Source: an uncultured Collinsella sp. (GTDB lineage: Bacteria > Actinomycetota > Coriobacteriia > Coriobacteriales > Coriobacteriaceae). From it: a DNA stretch of 7,391 nucleotides. Below, one piece after another: positions 5,892-7,391 of this stretch. A program made the translations under genes and the position numbers. Location of the stretch: NCBI GenBank assembly GCA_902470895.1, contig CABRID010000099.1, positions 1 to 7,391 of the forward strand, written 5' to 3'. A model generated the notes under the pieces. The model ran no database searches. It was given only the letters and a program-made list of their open reading frames with translations, and was not told the DNA's origin. Numbering within the stretch: the stretch's first letter is position 1; each line of letters opens with the position of its first letter.

Positions 5892-6041
5892 CGTTCTTCC
5901 TTTCGGTAGCGCTCAAACTACTTCCCTACTATCTACTCGCCCAGCCGCAGGCGTTTAAAACTATGGCTGGTCTTCACACACAATCCGACCGTAGGTTGAG
6001 CTAAGCCTGCAGTCGGAAATGGAGTGCGTGTATGCGTGCCG
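5892..6041 (-). promoter_or_regulatory. Structured infA-rpmJ intergenic region (possible leader)
   Basis: This 150-nt gap is the longest inside the ribosomal cluster. Two hairpins can form: one with a 5-bp outer stem (5985..5989 with 6012..6016), a mismatch, and a 5-bp inner stem with one G-U pair (5991..5995 with 6006..6010) around a 10-nt loop; and one with a perfect 6-bp stem CCAGCC/GGCTGG (5941..5946 with 5965..5970) around an 18-nt loop holding TTTAAA. Neither is followed by a T run, so they are not standard terminators. The region could be an untranslated leader of rpmJ-rpsM, possibly with a promoter (AT-rich TTTTAAA at about 5954..5960) or binding site for a ribosomal protein such as S4. 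This is inference. Confidence 0.4.
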
Positions 6042-6266
6042 CTATTTGTAGCGATAGGTGATGCGGCCGCGGGTCAGGTCGTACGGGGAAAGCTCCACGA
6101 CAACCCTGTCACCGGGGAGAATACGGATGTAATTCATTCGGATCTTGCCAGAAATGTTGCACAGAACCGAATGACCGTTCTCGAGCTCGACCTTAAACAT
6201 GGCGTTGGGCAACGGTTCCTTTACCGTACCCTCGAGCTCAATTGCGTCTTCCTTCTTCACAAGCAA
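6042..6266 (-). CDS. infA: Translation initiation factor IF-1
   Basis: Binds the A site of the 30S subunit and assists IF-2 and IF-3 in start selection. It is a single OB-fold (S1-like) protein with the family sequence EDAIELEGTVKEPLPNAMF, then VELENGHSVLCNISGKIRMN, then YIRILPGDRVVVELSPYDLTRGRITYRYK. The start is uncertain because no ATG is in frame. A TTG at 6264..6266 gives 74 residues (MLVKKEDAIE) with GAGAAAG 8 nt upstream. A GTG at 6258..6260 gives 72 residues (MKKEDAIE), which fits the usual MAKED start and length. An out-of-frame ATG at 6270 opens only 10 codons. A candidate promoter lies upstream (6300..6328); the gene is 98 nt after map and 150 nt before rpmJ. Confidence 0.97.
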   Translation of the reverse strand: MLVKKEDAIELEGTVKEPLPNAMFKVELENGHSVLCNISGKIRMNYIRILPGDRVVVELSPYDLTRGRITYRYK

Positions 6267-6299
6267 TCATCTTTCTCTAGAAAACGACAGCGATTGAAT

Positions 6300-6328
6300 A
6301 TTCTACAACACGTATGCACGCATCGTAA
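6300..6328 (-). promoter_or_regulatory. Candidate infA promoter
   Basis: In the 98-nt gap between map and infA, the minus strand carries TAGAAT (6300..6305, five of six to the -10 consensus). A weak -35 TTACGA (6323..6328) lies 17 bp upstream. A second candidate pair, TTGTGG (6345..6350) and TACGAT (6322..6327), also has a 17-bp spacer. A 5-bp hairpin TCCAC/GTGGA (6344..6348 with 6355..6359) sits just after the map stop, without a T run. The sequence around the -10 resembles that upstream of argR. Confidence 0.4.
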
Positions 6329-6364
6329 TAACTTCGTAATGGCTCCACAACTAAGTGGAACTTG

Positions 6365-7153
6365 TTACATTTCTCCGCCTTGGAGCGAACACCAAGCACC
6401 TTGCGCATCCGTGGTGAGAATCACCGGGCCGTCATTGGTAATGGCGACGGTGTTCTCGTAGTGCGCGGCGGGCAGGTGGTCGTTGGTCGTGACGATCCAA
6501 CCGTCGGAGCCCGTGCTCACATGGTTGGAACCCATCGTAACCATCGGCTCGATGGCAATGACCATGCCGGCCTGGAGGCGAACGCCCCTCCCCTTCTTTC
6601 CATAGTTAGGAACGTTGGGGTCCTCGTGCATCACGCGGCCAATGCCATGGCCCACATAATCGCGAAGCACGCCGTAACCGTGAGACTCGGCAAGGGACTG
6701 AACGGCATAACCGACGTCCCCGATATGGTTACCGGGAACAGCCTGCTCGATGGCAGCCTTAAGGCAATCGCGCGTGATCTCGCACAAAGCCTTGGCTTCG
6801 GGCGTGGGGGTGCCGACGAAAAACGTCCAAGCGTTATCGCCGACCCAACCGTCGACAACGGCTCCCGTATCGATGGAGATGATATCGCCATCGCGCAGGA
6901 TCATGTCGGGGTTGGGAATACCGTGTACCACGGCATCGTTAATCGATGCGCAAATGGTTCCGGGAAACCCGCCGTAACCCTTAAAGGCTGGGGTGCCACC
7001 ATGCATGCGGATAATCTGCTCCGCGAGCTGATCGAGCTCAAAAGTCGAAACGCCGGGGCGCACCATGGCTCCAACGTGGCGGAGCGCCATCTTAGATAGC
7101 GCTCCTGCCTTCTTCATCTGCTCGATTTGCGTTGCAGACTTAATCTTGATCAT
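6365..7153 (-). CDS. map: Type I methionine aminopeptidase
   Basis: Removes the initiator methionine from nascent proteins. The 262-residue product has the full pita-bread fold and all five metal ligands: Asp95 (SIDTG), Asp106 (VGDNAWTF), His169 (GHGIG), Glu202 (IEPM) and Glu233 (HYENTVAITNDG). The substrate-contacting histidines His77 (VVHGIP) and His176 are also present. There is no N-terminal zinc-finger extension, unlike some actinobacterial paralogues, so it is the short type I form. The ATG at 7151..7153 overlaps the adk stop by 4 nt (ATGA), which indicates translational coupling. adk-map-infA is the conserved arrangement at the end of the spc ribosomal cluster. The C terminus after the family core (AWCSLQGGEM) is not conserved. 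Confidence 0.98.
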   Translation of the reverse strand: MIKIKSATQIEQMKKAGALSKMALRHVGAMVRPGVSTFELDQLAEQIIRMHGGTPAFKGYGGFPGTICASINDAVVHGIPNPDMILRDGDIISIDTGAVVDGWVGDNAWTFFVGTPTPEAKALCEITRDCLKAAIEQAVPGNHIGDVGYAVQSLAESHGYGVLRDYVGHGIGRVMHEDPNVPNYGKKGRGVRLQAGMVIAIEPMVTMGSNHVSTGSDGWIVTTNDHLPAAHYENTVAITNDGPVILTTDAQGAWCSLQGGEM

Positions 7154-7346
7154 AGACCGAGAGCCTCTTTGACATCCCCGTACACGGTCTCGCGAGCCTG
7201 GTCACCGTTGACCGACTTGAGCAGACCCTGGCCACGATAGTAGTCGACGAGCGGGCTCGTGGACTTCTCGTAGACGTCGAGACGGTTCTTGATGGTCTCG
7301 GGCTTGTCGTCGTCGCGCTGATACATCTCGCCGCCACACTTGGGGC
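7150..7346 (-). CDS. adk: Adenylate kinase, C-terminal fragment cut by the contig end
   Basis: Adenylate kinase interconverts ATP plus AMP with two ADP. Only the last 65 or so residues are present: PKCGGEMYQRDDDKPETIKN, then RLDVYEKSTSPLVDYYRGQG, ending VYGDVKEALGL. The start, P-loop and AMP-binding region lie beyond the right end. The DDDKPET stretch and the PKC at the beginning belong to the LID domain of the zinc-binding form, where a second Cys pair (C-x2-C) holds zinc. The codon before PKC would read Gly only because its first base comes from the adapter. The genomic bases allow TGC, the expected Cys. The stop TGA overlaps the map start. In related genomes secY normally precedes adk. Confidence 0.95.
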
Positions 7347-7391
7347 CTGTCTCTTATACACATCTCCGAGCCCACGAGACCGAGGCTGATC
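7347..7391. other. Nextera adapter with i7 index (not genomic)
   Basis: Positions 7347..7365 are the reverse complement of the 19-bp Tn5 mosaic end. Positions 7366..7380 (CCGAGCCCACGAGAC) are the rest of the Read 2 adapter. Positions 7381..7388 (CGAGGCTG) match the Nextera index N710, and ATC at 7389..7391 is the beginning of the P7 sequence. All of it is library-derived and should be removed. The adapter at the left end is of the same Read 2 type. Confidence 0.98.

Noticed and set aside
6238..6270. Ten-codon ORF starting at the only ATG before infA
   Set aside because: It is out of frame with infA, and the purine-rich ribosome binding sequence directly touches its ATG, leaving no proper spacing. 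Probably chance.
7140..7361. Minus-strand open frame starting inside the adapter
   Set aside because: Its first residues are translated from Nextera adapter and it is out of frame with the real adk C terminus, which occupies the same DNA.

Overview
The window is a 7.3 kb piece of a bacterial chromosome whose two ends run into Illumina Nextera (Tn5) adapter sequence. The genomic insert is about 22..7346. Every gene lies on the minus strand, so transcription runs from high to low coordinates. Base composition is moderately GC-rich. The order adk-map-infA-rpmJ-rpsM-rpsK-rpsD-rpoA-rplQ-truA, together with the RpoA, S4 and L17 sequences, suggests an actinobacterium of the Coriobacteriia, most likely Collinsella or a close relative. 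That placement is from recognition and was not checked by a search.

Layout in the direction of transcription: the 3' end of adk (adenylate kinase, cut by the contig end) overlaps map (methionine aminopeptidase) by 4 nt. A 98-nt gap with promoter-like sequence precedes infA (IF-1). A 150-nt gap with two possible RNA hairpins separates infA from rpmJ (L36, 37 aa, a complete small gene). Then rpsM, rpsK, rpsD, rpoA and rplQ follow with gaps of 14 to 32 nt. This is the classical alpha operon with rpsD inside it. It ends in a strong intrinsic terminator (2825..2855). Only about 35 nt later truA (tRNA pseudouridine synthase) begins, followed by a divergent family 2 glycosyltransferase-like gene and then argR (arginine repressor), which has its own likely promoter and an intrinsic terminator. 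A second terminator at the left edge points the other way and implies a convergent gene outside the window.

Functionally this is core information processing: translation initiation (IF-1), ribosomal proteins L36, S13, S11, S4 and L17, the RNA polymerase alpha subunit, N-terminal Met removal, and tRNA modification, with a nucleotide-metabolism gene on one side and an amino-acid regulator on the other. I found no novel multi-gene system, no CRISPR array, no tRNA or rRNA, and no genuine mobile element. Points worth a second look are the adapter contamination, non-ATG starts in rpsM, infA and the glycosyltransferase, the structured infA-rpmJ leader, a 13-bp inverted repeat upstream of argR, and a short motif shared by the upstream regions of argR and infA.
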